Shown here: positions 52,432 to 64,000 of the stretch, piece after piece
Layout: every line of letters starts with the position of its first letter
Numbering within the stretch: position 1 is the stretch's first letter
DNA from: Neelides folsomi
Taxonomy: Eukaryota; Arthropoda; Collembola; Neelipleona; Neelidae
Length of the DNA stretch: 64,000 nt
NCBI GenBank assembly: GCA_034687125.1
Contig: JAQGBZ010000015.1
Coordinates: 372,001 to 436,000 of the forward strand
Reading direction: 5' to 3'
Notes under the pieces: generated by a model
The model's input: only the letters and a program-made list of their open reading frames with translations
Databases searched by the model: none
Told to the model about the DNA's origin: nothing
Made by a program: the position numbers and the translations under genes

Positions 52432-55400
52432 ATGGGTGTAGTGCAAAAGACCTGTTTGTTCCTTCTCTTCCTTGCAGGTGACTTTCAATCCTTTTTTTAC
52501 ACCTTCAACCTTCACTGGCTGCCTTTATCAAGACGCGTTTTGACCAATTGTCTTTTATTATCAATTTCCCTATATCTCAAACATTCCACTTATATCTCTT
52601 TTTTGCCAAGTGACGCTCAAGAGTTGATCCGTGAATGAATCTTAATAATTCATCACGAACACGGATCCTCAAATGCCTCACATTGTTGTTATTAAATTTC
52701 CATTCATTATTATAACATTATAATTATTATGATTAACTAAAAAATAAGTATATTGCTTTTAATATACTCATACATACCGAGTGCACAATGCTTAAATACA
52801 GATGTACATGGATAGTGCAAATTCGTTAATTATATTCTCAATGTATAAAAGTATGTGTTATACCTATAGTTTATATAAATTGTTTCTGTACTTACATTGT
52901 TTATGCTTTCTAATTAAAATAATAGTTAATTATAAAACAATATGGTGTAACTTTTAAGAAGCTTCCATGCAGTGTTTAATTCAGAAGTTATATAGGAGTT
53001 ATTAAGTGTTATATTTTGATATAAGGGTTATTATTATTAGGGATGGTTATTTATTGTTTATTATTATAAGACTGGATGCTTTTTATATGCTAATGGCTTT
53101 TCTGTACAAAAACTTGATTATGAATATTGATGTAAATGCGCAAAGGCTCACGAAGTTCGTGATTAAAAATGTGAAATGAATTTTTCTCATTTTTCACGGT
53201 TAATCAACTGGTTTTTATTTACGACTATTTACATAATTTTATAACATAAACCTTCAAATAAATCACAAAGGCTAGTTCGATAATTAATTAGTAAATTCAG
53301 CTCTTATAAAATGTATTGGCTTGGCATATAGCTTAAATACGAACATATTATAACACATGGTGCAAATTGTTTATTTTATTTATACTCCAATCTCTATATT
53401 TTACTATCCTTGCAAATCTCCGATTATCAGAAAATGGATTATTTAACCATTTATTTACTTATTAACGTGAATTAAATTTTGAAAATTTTTTTCAGTCGTG
53501 CCATATTCCATATGTCAATTTCCCGCTGGATTCCCTGGAGCTCCAGTGACCTTAACACTTGAGCGTAATTGGAAGATCCCAGAAGATGAGGCCGTTGGGA
53601 CTCGCGTGGCCCAAGCCAAAATCTCCGACGAGCCTGAAGGGATTATTTTTACTATCGAACCCTCGGCGTTTAAAGATGGGTCAAAATATTTCCGCGTCGA
53701 CCGGAACGGTGCCATTTATCTGAACGAGTCAATGAAGGGAAGAGCGGGACAGCAATTTTATTTATACGTCACAGCCGCCACTAGTGGGAATGGAGGGTTG
53801 AGGTCAAAGGCTGAAGTTTGGGTTCAAATTGTCTCAACTTCTACATCGTACGCGACTCAACTTCCCACAAAACCCATTGTAAGTTTTTCAATTTCAAAAA
53901 TTCGCGGTTTTATTTATTTGTCTCCTTTTATGAACTGTTTATAAAACGGTCGGTTTTTGAATTTCAAGGTTCCAACTGATCTTGGTCATATTGGCGGTTC
54001 CTTGCCACCAGGCATCGTTCACCCTTTCCCGCCAGGTTTCAATTTTCCCGGAATGCCCAACATAAACAATAAAGTTGAAAATGTGACGGAGGAGGAATTG
54101 AATCCCCAGGTGACTCCGACCATAATTTCCCTCCCTCCGACCACGACGAAGAAGCCCGGAAGGGAGAAGATCAAACCGATTTATCCTCCGCATGTGAACC
54201 ACAAGGAGGGAATTAACGAAGCCGGTGGTGTACCGCCGTTGAGTGGAAACACGATCGAAGCTCAAACCGCCGTCTCGACTGGGATCGAAGAGGAGAAAAA
54301 GACCAATACGACGTTATATGCTTTAATCCCATTAGGTCTCGTTATCCTCCTCGTCCCGCTCATTGCCGGAACGCTTTATTTCATAAAGAGGAAAAAAGCT
54401 ACAAAGAAAAGACCAACCAAAGAAACTGTAAGCAACTAACCATAAGAACAAGCTTTTAAAATAACCTCAAAATATCCCAAATCACTTTTTAATTATTTTT
54501 ATTTAATTACTATTTGAATAGGTAACTAAGAAACAATATCATGATAGATAACAAAAATATGGTTGCTATGCTATAATTAAATTTAACTAACAATTAACAA
54601 ACAATCAAGCAATCTGCATATATTTATTAAATTTTATTATTAATATAATTAATAGAATCTACATTATAACTACAGTTTCATTAGTTTAGACAGTAAACCT
54701 AATCTATTATGTATTAATATCTCTCACAATTATTGATTTCTGCTATAAACGATACTAATATATTATTATTTATTATTATAGGAATTAATAATTTTATTTG
54801 AAATTGATAGCAACGAAAAGAATCTGTGGGGGTAACCAATAGCAACGTGACGATGAGCAGCGAAGGGGAATCTCCAAAAGCGTTGACTGCTTGGATTGGC
54901 AAAAGAGCTGAATCTAACAGATATGAATCTTGGGATCCAGATGCAATCCCCCCAATGGTGAGTAATAAAATAATATTATCTTTTAAGTTAAAGTACTCAT
55001 TATGATAATTAAAGATAATTAAAGATAATTAAAGATAATTCAAAGTTAATTAAAGTAAAGGTAATTTAAATAGAGTTGGTCAAGATAGGTTAGTTTAAAT
55101 GCATTATTTTTCAATGCATTTTTAATTCTCCGTTGCAAATCTTGTGAAAGTATTCAAATTCTCTACAATATTAAGTAAATGAAAAAAATTCTCCATTTAT
55201 GGAACGTGATGTAAAAAAGGAAGGAGAATTTAGAGATTCGAAATCATTTGAATGACGTAAGGAAAAGATGGAGAGATTCGAACAATTTTGCCCCAACTGC
55301 TGTAATTAAATGGAAGCGGCTATAAAATTATACATCTCGTAATAGTTAAGTTTCCATTTAAGAGTCGGCAGAGTTTGTGGGAAAGTTCGTCTAATTCTCA

Positions 55401-57072
55401 CCGCGGATTTTTCCCACGTTACACCCCAACAATCTCACACGTAGAGCAAGAGCCCTTTTTTATTTTATTTACAAGCGGTCGACCAAATGAATTTTGTACA
55501 GCAATTAGAAACATCAACGTTCCTTTCCTGCCTTAGAAATTATGCATAATATGGATAATTTCTAAGGCAGTATTTCTATGCAATTAAAATAATAGTTAAA
55601 GTATTAATGAATAGAAAATTGACGAATTTAATTAAAATTGGTTCCCTTTTGGGGAATTCCAATAGAATTGAATAAATTTTGGGAGTATAATTTTAGATTT
55701 GGGTTTTAATATGATTTAGATTTTTTATATGATTTTGATTTTTGAATAGATCGCAAGCCGATGGGAATTTCCCCGCCATCATTTGCAAATTGGCGGAATT
55801 TTGGGTGAAGGTTGTTTCGGTCAAGTTTGGCGTTGTGAAGCGTTGAACATTGACGGAGCTGAAGGGACGACAACCGTTGCAGTCAAAACACTTAAAGAGT
55901 CAGCGGGAGAGCGAGAGCGTTCGGATCTTCTTTCCGAGCTCGAAGTCATGAAAATGCTCGATCCGCATCCAAACGTCGTTCGGTTGCTAGGAGCTTGTAC
56001 TGAAAAAGGTGGCGCATTAATTTAAATTATTTAGGGCCAGAATTTAACTATAATTAAACTCCAATTAAAGATTTTTTAACGGTAATTGAATGTAAATTTT
56101 TCCAGAGCCTATTTTTGTGATAATGGAATACGCCCCAGTTGGGAAGTTGCAAAGCTTCTTGAGAAATTCGCGAGCTGAACATTACTACGGGAATTTGCAT
56201 GCAGACTCGCGGGAATTATCCTCCAAAGATCTCACGTCTTTTGCACATCAAGTGGCCAGGGGAATGGAATATTTGTCTTCTAAAGGCGTAAGTCATTCAT
56301 TCATTAAATTTTTGATTAATCAACTTAATGAATCAACTCAATTATTTACAAGTTTCATTTATAAATATTATTAACTCAATTTTTAGATCATTCATCGTGA
56401 TTTGGCTGCTCGAAATGTTCTTTTGGACAAAGAACGCGTTTGCAAAGTTGCGGATTTCGGTTTTGCTCGAGACGTCGTTGAAAACAATGTATATGAGCGA
56501 AAGTCAGATGGGCGGCTTCCAATCAGATGGATGGCACCTGAAGCTCTCTACGATAATATTTTCACATCCAAGACAGACGTTTGGAGTTTTGGAGTTTTAA
56601 TGTGGGAAATTGTCACACTTGGTAAGTTACATTTACCTAATATAAACTCTATTAATATAATGCGCATTATACAGTTATTTTGTCTTAAATTACTTTACTA
56701 TAATTGATATTTGTATTCCATATTGTTCAAATTTTTTAATGTTTTATTAAAATTTTTAATAATAAAACTTGTAATGAATGAATTTAAGGATCAACTCCAT
56801 ATCCTGGAATGGCCGCTGGAGAGGTGATGAGGAAAGTCCGTGATGGTTACAGATTAGAAAAACCAGAACATTGCATGAGAGAACTTTACAACATTATGTT
56901 TTACACCTGGGCTCAAAGTCCTGAAGAACGTCCCTCCTTTGCCGATTTGGAAAATTTGCTTGGAGGACTTTTGTTCTCTGAAACGGATTATATCCAACTT
57001 GACCTTTTCCCCGACCACGACTATTATAACATGTCACAACTCTCGCCAGAAACAGAAGGAGAAAAATTATAA
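52432..57072 (+). CDS. Cad96Ca: Cad96Ca-type cadherin-domain receptor tyrosine kinase
   Basis: Single-pass receptor of about 665 residues. Exon 1 (52432-52477) gives a signal peptide start, [16 protein letters not shown]. The next exon carries one cadherin-like repeat ([35 protein letters not shown]), then comes a Pro/Thr-rich stalk. The transmembrane helix is at about residues 260-282 ([19 protein letters not shown]) with a basic stop-transfer. The kinase has the P-loop [18 protein letters not shown], catalytic loop [39 protein letters not shown] and [13 protein letters not shown], so all catalytic residues are present. The arrangement of one cadherin repeat plus an FGFR/RET-like kinase is that of Drosophila Cad96Ca (stitcher), which acts in epidermal wound repair. 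A role as a membrane receptor for juvenile hormone has been reported in a moth. All exon junctions keep phase. Confidence 0.95.
55004..55043. repeat. 10-bp tandem repeat (GATAATTAAA), four copies
   Basis: Four near-perfect head-to-tail copies in the intron before the Cad96Ca kinase exons. Confidence 0.9.
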
Positions 57073-57584
57073 TTAAAATTCACGCAAATCATGATCTCCT
57101 TTTAAGTATTGAAGATAATCTAGTTTTGTCTCATTTTTTACTTAACCTTGCTATTAATTTACAATTGACTGTATTTGACGATTATTCATATTCACGTAGG
57201 TATTTACTATTTTATTATTTTATATATACAATACTATGTAGTACTTATAATGTAATTCTATAAATATTAAATTAGTTTATTAGTAATATATATATAATAG
57301 GTAATTTAATGACTTTTATGCTGTTTATATGTATGAAATTTGAATAAAACGGAATATCGTACTCGTATATAACTACTCTCAAAGTCAGATTTCTATGTTG
57401 ATCTTTTTTCAATACAATGAATTCAAGTAACTACTAATAAAATTACATAGCAATTCAATGTAAAAAAAATTACAAGTTATTTGCATTCGTTGCCCTGTTT
57501 CTGTTGAATCTTTACAATTGAAACCATTTTAGAGAAAAAAGGTCAACGGAGATCCCTGACTTGGACAGTTTGTAATAGCAAACT
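57073..57584. other. Cad96Ca 3' UTR and tail-to-tail spacer
   Basis: AT-rich. AATAAA occurs at about 57,343 (GAATAAAACGG). No further reading frame is supported. Confidence 0.55.
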
Positions 57585-58115
57585 TTATTTTCTATATTTA
57601 GCCATCAGCGTCAGAACACTCGGGATGATGACAACGAGGAGCAGAAGTTTATTGTTATTGTTGATCCACCCAACAAAACTGATGACGATAATCATTGAAA
57701 TTGCATAATACGTTGATGTTTCATCTTGGGTTTTTTTCTTTCCTCGACTCCTCCTTTAATGAACAAAATGTAATTTAATAATTTTTACCAACTTAATTAA
57801 AAATATTTTCAAAAAATGAAAATGTTTAGGTTTTATAACTAGTTTTTATAATATTCCTAGCAGTATTTTCATTTATGTATCTGTAAATATTCAAAAGATG
57901 ATCCTATTTCTCAATATTGAAAGACGATAACTACTGCTATTGAAATTAAAAAATTAATTTAATCTTACAATTTTGTTTTCCTTTTCGATCCTCTTTTCAT
58001 ATTCCTTCAACTTCTTCAAATAATTTGCTCCAGACTCATTTTCTCCCCTATTTTCAATTGTTACTAGAGAGTCATGTCTTCGGATCAACCGAATTCTTTC
58101 CAATAGGCCATTCAT
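57585..58115 (-). CDS. small two-helix membrane protein, unknown
   Basis: Two exons give about 100 residues. Exon 1 starts MNGLLERIRLIRRHDSLVTI and continues as a charged, probably helical segment (YLKKLKEYEKRIEKENKI) to a GTAAGA donor. The second exon, read from the acceptor-like GAGGAAAG, gives KKTQDETSTYYAISMIIVIS, FVGW, then KLLLLVVIIPSVLTLMAKYR and K before the stop. This predicts two short membrane helices with a tight Asn-rich turn. The upstream acceptor choices (AAAG, GGAG) put the second exon out of frame, so the exact splice site is inferred from the reading frame. I recognise no family. A tail-hairpin ER or mitochondrial membrane protein is the natural guess. Confidence 0.5.
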
Positions 58116-58675
58116 TTCCCCCAACTTTCCCTTCCCTTAAATTGACTTTTATTTTGAAACAGAACAGCCAATTCCATTTATGAAATATTTACTCTAGTAC
58201 ATTCTAATAAATACCTTAATTTTCAAATGAGGATAATTAAAATGTTCAATAGGAAAATAGTAAAAGATTAGAAAAATAATCAAATGCAACATTTATGAAT
58301 TTTAATTACAAATATAGCATGTGTAAACATTTATTATAATTTAAATGTACTGAAGTTAATTGTGTAAGATTAAAACATTGCCATTGCATTGAATATTTGT
58401 CAGGGGGGGGGGGGGTGGAATAAGACTTTTTGTGGTGCCACCTTAAGTTGTTTTTATGCACCCGTTGAAGGATCAATTTGTGAATTGGACTTCGTTCAAA
58501 TCTCCCTTGGTATTGGATTTTGGGTTGGATAAATCATCCTCGAAATTAATTGTAATTTACAGAATTACCATTAAAAAATCAATACTGGACTCCTTCCAAC
58601 AAGTTAAAGCAAAGGCTTAAAGTTTCTTTTTCGTTTACAGGAGGAGTTTCGTGGGCCGATCGGCTTTCAATTAAA
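58116..58675. other. divergent spacer between the small membrane protein and ATP synthase b
   Basis: 560 bp with AT-rich sequence and a 13-base G run. The last 60 bp is the probable leader of the ATP synthase gene. No reading frame is supported. Confidence 0.5.
58403..58415. repeat. G13 homopolymer
   Basis: Thirteen consecutive G in an otherwise AT-rich spacer, followed by TGGAATAAG. Confidence 0.95.
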
Positions 58676-59949
58676 ATGTTGTCTCGATTTGGAATGATCC
58701 GGCCGACCATCATAAGTAAAAAGGCTGTTTTATATAATCGATATAATAAAATATATATTTTTATATAATGTATTTTATTAAATTAATTGCATTTTAAATT
58801 ACAGTCAATTAACTTAATGTTTGTACAAAAATGACTCCATATTATATTTTAACGATATTTAGGCAAGGCTGGCTTAATCCGCCCGATTGCAACCTCCGGA
58901 GTTGTGAACCTTCCCTACCAAGAAGGCCCCGAACGTGACCTCGTCAATTTCCCTCGAATTAAGATGCTCGAAAATCCGCCGCCTACCAAGCTTGGTTTCA
59001 TTCCCGCAAGTTGGTTCACTTACTTTTACCCGAAGACGGGCGTGACCGGGCCGTATATGTTCTTGGGCGGTCTTACCACTTACCTTATGAGCAAGGAAAT
59101 TTGGGTCCTCGAGCACGAGTTCTGGGGTGGAGTTTCTTTCTTTATTATGATCATTTACGCTACGAAGAAATTCGGGCCAAAACTCGGTGCTTACATTGAT
59201 GCCCAGATGGATGTAAGTTTGAATTTCCCATTAAATCCATTTCTCGCATAATTAAAATTAACTTAATACACAACCTCCTCTAAATCATTAAAATTCCAAC
59301 TTTGAAATTAATCTTACATTGAAATAATTTAATATGATATAATTAAATGCGTAAATAATTGGATTTTATTGAATAATTAGAAAGAAGATGCTTTGTTGAA
59401 CGAGGGGAAGATGGTCGAAATCAACGCTGCTAAGGATGGAATTAAAGACGAAGAGCACGCACAATGGCAGGCCGAGGGCGAGAAAATGCTCTTCGATGTC
59501 AAGAGGGAGAATGTGGGACTTCAAATGGAAGCAAACTACAGAGAACGAATGATGACCGTTTTTAGCGAGGTCAAGAAGAGGCTTGACTATCAAGTTGAAG
59601 TTCAGCAAGTAAACTAACATTATAATATGATTAACATACTTTTTTAATATATTTTCATTCATCATTAACTTAAACAAAAATAATAAAAATTATTCTTACA
59701 TAATTGATCTTTTTTATCTCCAGAACTAATTTTCAACTAATTTAATATAAAGTATTAATTCATACTACTAATATTTTGGAGGATTAATATTAATTAAATT
59801 GAATACTGTAGGTTGAGAGGAATGTTGCCCAGAAGCACATGGTCAATTGGATTATTAGCAAAGTGAGGGGTTCCATCACACCTCAGTCAGAACAAGAAAA
59901 CATCAAGAAGTGCATTGCTGACCTCAAAGGACTCGCTGCGAAAGCATAA
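58676..59949 (+). CDS. ATP5PB: mitochondrial ATP synthase subunit b
   Basis: Peripheral-stalk subunit of F1Fo-ATP synthase in the inner membrane. The N-terminal [13 protein letters not shown] plus [12 protein letters not shown] is a plausible mitochondrial presequence. Then come [20 protein letters not shown] and the hydrophobic hairpin [20 protein letters not shown] with [18 protein letters not shown] long charged helix follows ([20 protein letters not shown]) and runs to [13 protein letters not shown] at the end. Four exons join in phase, and the length of about 250 residues fits the animal family. AATAAA lies at about 60,003. The gene starts 560 bp from the divergent small membrane-protein gene. 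Confidence 0.94.
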
Positions 59950-61342
59950 ACCAATTTCATCAACATGTAAATTCTGAATATTTAAAGTAGAAAATTTCCT
60001 TCAATAAAGTCAACTATTATTAAAATTATAACTTATCCTTTTATTAACTTCACCCATTTCGTTATTTATCTAAATAAGATTTACTGATGTCTTAATTTTA
60101 AAATAGTAAAAAACTAATTACCAAATTTATAATATTATGTATTTTAAAGTTAATTTCTGATGGAAAACACACAAGCATAAAACAAATAGATCCGATAGGT
60201 ATAAAATTAAGATATTATTTAATGCTTAGTTTAAGGTTACCATTTAGGCCATTAGATAATAAAATAAATATTATTATCTTGTTTGATTTGTAGTAATAAC
60301 AATTTACACACAATTCATCAACGTCATCGACATGGGAAAACGAGAAGAAATTGATAAATTGGGTTTCTTAATATAAATGTTAATTGTGTGATAAAGAGTG
60401 TGTGTTTGGGCAAGGTGGAGTCGGTTGGGTAATTAACTTCTAATTTCCTTCGTGTCCTGTCCAAGATGCCATTAAACGGCATATCTCCATTTATCCATTT
60501 CCTTCACACAGATACTCACAAACTGAACTCATAATTATTTCAAACAAATTCAATATTCTTATTAGTAAATCCATATTGTTGTAATTCAAGTTATTCATTT
60601 CTATGTGTCAATGTATAGTGTGGTGGTCATTTTTATTTTAAACATACTATTAATTGGCTTCTTGATATTTTTAATTGGTTTTACTTTCACTTCAACTACT
60701 TGGTCAGAATCGTGAAGCTCAAAGTTGTCACCACAAATAGAGTTGTGAGACCCTAAAGTAGTCACCACTTTTTCTTGGGTTTTCTAAGTAGTACAGAATT
60801 TAATCTTACTACGTAAACTACGTTTATGTACTAGTAGATTGAAAAACAATAATAATTTAGGTCAGTGTTTATACATAGTTTATGAGATTCCCATATTCAT
60901 TTTAAATCTCTTATATCATATTTTAATCTTTTATGGTTGTTAGATATTATTTCACAGTGCACAATGAAATCTTAAAAATAAATCATACAACAAAATTAAA
61001 TGTTTATGAAAAATGCCAATAAGTGTCTACGCACATTATTAGTAGTGTTGAATTTCTACGGTTGAATCTGATATGTAAATGTGCTTAAAATATACATTTA
61101 TGTATTAGAGTTACCCATAAGTCGTTTCATAAGATAATACGCACGTCAATATTATGTTGAAAAATATAGGATTTATTTCCAAATATCATTCTCATTTTCC
61201 TTCTTAGGAAAGGACGATGATGAAGGGGGAAGTTTATTAACTAAATAAGCCCAATATTAGAAACTGAACCATAAAATATTAAGAGTTGATCAAAAGTGAG
61301 CGTGGAGAGTGTTGGTTGAACTTCACTGGAGTGGAAGTGAAA
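59950..61342. other. intergenic, AT-rich
   Basis: After the ATP synthase polyadenylation signal at about 60,003 this is AT-rich DNA with no supported gene. A small palindromic AGATAATA/TATTATCT pair lies near 60,255-60,280. The last 60 bp is the probable leader of the Pvr-like gene. Confidence 0.5.
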
Positions 61343-64000
61343 ATGAAGTTCTGCAAATTGTCGATTTTTGTTTTTATTTCATTAAATATGACAAGTGCCA
61401 TTGGGCAAATTCAATTTCCCAACCCGCTTAAAGTTTTCAAACCTGAGATCAAAACCCTCAGCGTCTTCCCAACCTCTTACATGAAACAAGCAAAGATTGT
61501 CAACAATGAGATCAAGCTGAGTGTGAATATGACCACTGTTGTTATTGGATGTTCAGCGCCATATCCGATTGAATGGAGCTTCAATGGATATACGGTAAGA
61601 GATAATTGTCATTAAAATTTACATTCATTAATTCATTTACCTTAATTTAATTTTACTTAAAGTCTCCTCTTCAACTCAAATTACGAGCCTTCAGGGAAAA
61701 AAGACTCATAAGAAAGGCCAGAAGCGGAGAAGCAGAACTTGACATTTTCAGAGCTGAAATCACCATTGAAAGAGTTTCAGTCCAACTCACTGGCAATTAC
61801 ACGTGCAAAGAAGTTAATAAGAGTCTAGAAGCGAAAATGTCTTCAGTGCATATCTATGGGGCAGGTAATTTCAATTAAAATACTTAATGTTAAATAAAGC
61901 TTTTAATTTTAGTTTGATTTCTAGAATAATATCAAAATATATCAAAATATTTAATATATTTAGCTCATAATTATCGAGGCCAAGATCCAATTTTACTCGA
62001 ACATGGAAAAACGATTTATATGACTGCTAAATCAAACGAACAAGAAGTAATTTTTCCTTGTGCTGTTTGGGACAAAAAAGTTCGGATTGAACTTTATAAA
62101 CGTGAAAATGGGGTATGTTACACAATTGTTTTTAAAATATTACGCGAATCAGTGAAGTTTTAAAGTTATTGAATCTTTTGGGATTTTTAGTCTTTTATTG
62201 AAATGAATAATAACCAATGGGTTTTATGGGATCCCAAAATCGGATTCCGAGTTAAATATCCATATATGACAAATCCATATGGGAATTATTTGTGTACCAC
62301 CAATTTCTCCATTACATTTGATCGTGTGCGAATTGTCTTTGACAAGCAAAATGGTAATAAAAAACTTTTGTTAGTTTAGGCGAATCCCATATTATTTGCT
62401 AATTTATTTAATAACAGTTTAACATTGAATTGTAAATGTATTTAACCAATGTATATTCAGAATTTCTCGTCAAACCTTCATATGACGTGATTGAATTCAA
62501 AGAACATGATACAATGGAACTTGAATGTGAATCAAAAGAAAATATCGAATTCGAAGTTTTGGGGAATCCAAATGCTCACAATGATCCAAGAATTTCATTT
62601 TATACTCAAAATGAAACTGTGTTTGATCAAAATGGCTATTCACACAAAATTCAACTTTCCTTTAAGGACTTGAGTCTTAAAGATGAGGGAGATATTGTAT
62701 GCAAAAAAGCTAAATTGGCTCGAAGCAATAACGAAATATGTCGAGGACAAGATTTGAATTATATTCATAAATGGCATTATCAAGTTATTTGTAAGTTAAA
62801 TAAAATTGAAGAAAAATTACAAATGATAACTAAATAAATGTTAATTTTGAAAAATAATCTATGATGAAAAATAACAATGCGTTTTAGAATTAATTGTAAT
62901 TAAAATTAATTTAACAATTTAAGCAAGTCAAGACAAAAGCCGCCGAGGTTGGAAAAGTTGGCCTGACCGAATGACAGGAATTGAAACATGGGCGTGTTGG
63001 TCGAAAACTTCCGTGGCTCCTTCAGTTGGATTTGTCTCTTGCACAAATTCGATGGAGTGTCAAATTAGGGGAAATTGTTTTAACGAAGTTAGGAAAATTT
63101 AATTTATTTCATTCAAATCATGGTTTGATTTAATTATTCGGCTCCGGCTCTTATGAATGGCACTGCACAAAACTCATATAGTTTGTTTTATATTAAAAAT
63201 AATTTTATATTAAGACCTCTATAAGTCTAAATCTATTTTTAATTTAAAACAAACTATAGGTATGTGCATATCACAAGAACCAAGGTCATCTAGATTTGAA
63301 TAATATTCCTAGTACATACCAACTATAATGTTCTAATACAATTTTAAATATTCGATATTATATTTAAAGAAAAAAATTAAATTATATTTTAAGTAAATGT
63401 TAATTTTAAAGGAAAATCGCTGTGACCCAATTGATGCGCGTGCTTGTTCAGGCGGTTGTACTTTACTAACTATTGGAGATCAAGCGGGAATTCTCAAATG
63501 TAAAGGAAACGGCGTTGACGCTAAAATTGAACAATATATTGGGATTTCTAAGAAACATTGTAATTTTTCAAAAAATTAATAAAAAATTTAAAAATTTAAT
63601 TAAATTAATTACTTATAAATAAAATTTAATGATAAATCATAATTATTTTAATGATAAATATTAAAATAATTATGATTACTCATTATGATTATTTTATAAA
63701 ATTTGTAATTTTATATGGTCACTCCAGATCGTTCCAAAGAGGAAATGCCCTTTAATGATACAATTTCTGCCGAATGTGGAAAAGCCTTAACAAAGGGCGT
63801 GGTGGAAACCTTTGAAAAATCTATCGAAGATTTTACTTGTCAAGGTTCTTCGTTTTTGTTTGCCGGAGGATTCCTATGGGACCTTGTTCTCAAAGACAAC
63901 TCTTCATACACTTTGACAAATGAAAAGAAAAATGTCTTTTCGGATGATGGCGAAAACATCGCCATTTTGGTTTCCCTCAATGAGGAATTTTACAATTCTG
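61343..64000 (+). CDS. Pvr/VEGFR-like immunoglobulin ectodomain protein with Cys-rich continuation (3' cut by window)
   Basis: The start MKFCKLSIFVFISLNMTSAI gives a signal peptide. Exons then encode Ig-like domains: D1 (TTVVIGCSAPYPIEWSF to TGNYTCKEVNK), D2 (EVIFPCAVWDKKVRIELYKR to WDPKIGFRV and YGNYLCTTNFS) and D3 (DTMELECESKEN to LKDEGDIVCKK). The WDPKIGF...Y.....LC layout matches D2 of PDGF/VEGF receptors and arthropod Pvr. The exons at 62,932-63,092, 63,412-63,560 and 63,731 onward join in phase. They add a Trp/Cys module (ETWACWSKTSVAPSVGFVSC), a Cys cluster (RACSGGCTLLTIGD) and a further stretch (EECGK-like AECGKALTKGVV, then DFTCQGSSFLFAGGFLWDL) that I do not recognise. Further Ig domains would be expected there in Pvr. 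Whether a transmembrane helix and kinase follow cannot be seen. It could be a secreted ligand-binding relative of Pvr. Confidence 0.7.

Overview
The window is animal nuclear DNA. It is AT-rich, with short GT-AG introns (often 50-120 bp) and exons visibly richer in G and C than their surroundings. The gene set (foraging-type cGMP-dependent kinase, PTEN, DCAF1, PheRS beta, PP2A catalytic subunit, PDIA6, Cad96Ca-type cadherin/tyrosine kinase, ATP synthase b, a Pvr/VEGFR-like ectodomain, a gustatory-receptor-like pseudogene) points to an arthropod. Cad96Ca and the chemoreceptor C-terminus suggest a pancrustacean. A springtail or another basal hexapod is my guess, not something the sequence proves. 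I saw no prokaryotic sequence, CRISPR array, rRNA, convincing tRNA, LTR element or virus-like element.

Layout. 1-26 kb is gene-dense: PKG 3' end (+), PTEN (+), a 965-residue secreted repeat protein (-), DCAF1 (-), FARSB (+), an SLC25A16-type carrier (-), PP2A-C (+), PDIA6 (+), a gustatory-receptor-like pseudogene (+) and a secreted Pro/Glu-rich protein (-). Genes lie head-to-head over short shared promoters (DCAF1/FARSB, SLC25A16/PP2A-C) and tail-to-tail with nearly touching 3' ends (PTEN/repeat protein, FARSB/SLC25A16). 26-52 kb is sparse. It holds a small-exon Ly6/three-finger gene (-), an unrecognised 481-residue gene (+) whose start codon sits alone before a 9.6-kb intron, and an unrecognised 190-residue protein (-) with a Cys4 finger and a CaaX terminus. 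52-64 kb is denser again: Cad96Ca (+), a small two-helix membrane protein (-), ATP synthase subunit b (+) and the 5' part of a Pvr-like gene with an unusual Cys-rich continuation, cut by the window end.

Most recognised genes are housekeeping or signalling genes with no operon-like relationship. PKG, PTEN, PP2A, Cad96Ca and the Pvr-like gene all belong to growth-factor or cyclic-nucleotide signalling, but they are ordinary neighbours here and I infer no shared system. The most novel material is the two unrecognised genes (28947-44936 and 47215-48146), the Pvr-like ectodomain fused to new Cys-rich modules, the Ly6 gene, two tandem start-stop elements before PP2A-C, and a MITE-like inverted-repeat element in a PP2A-C intron. 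Exon models were built by hand from splice phase; none has transcript support here.
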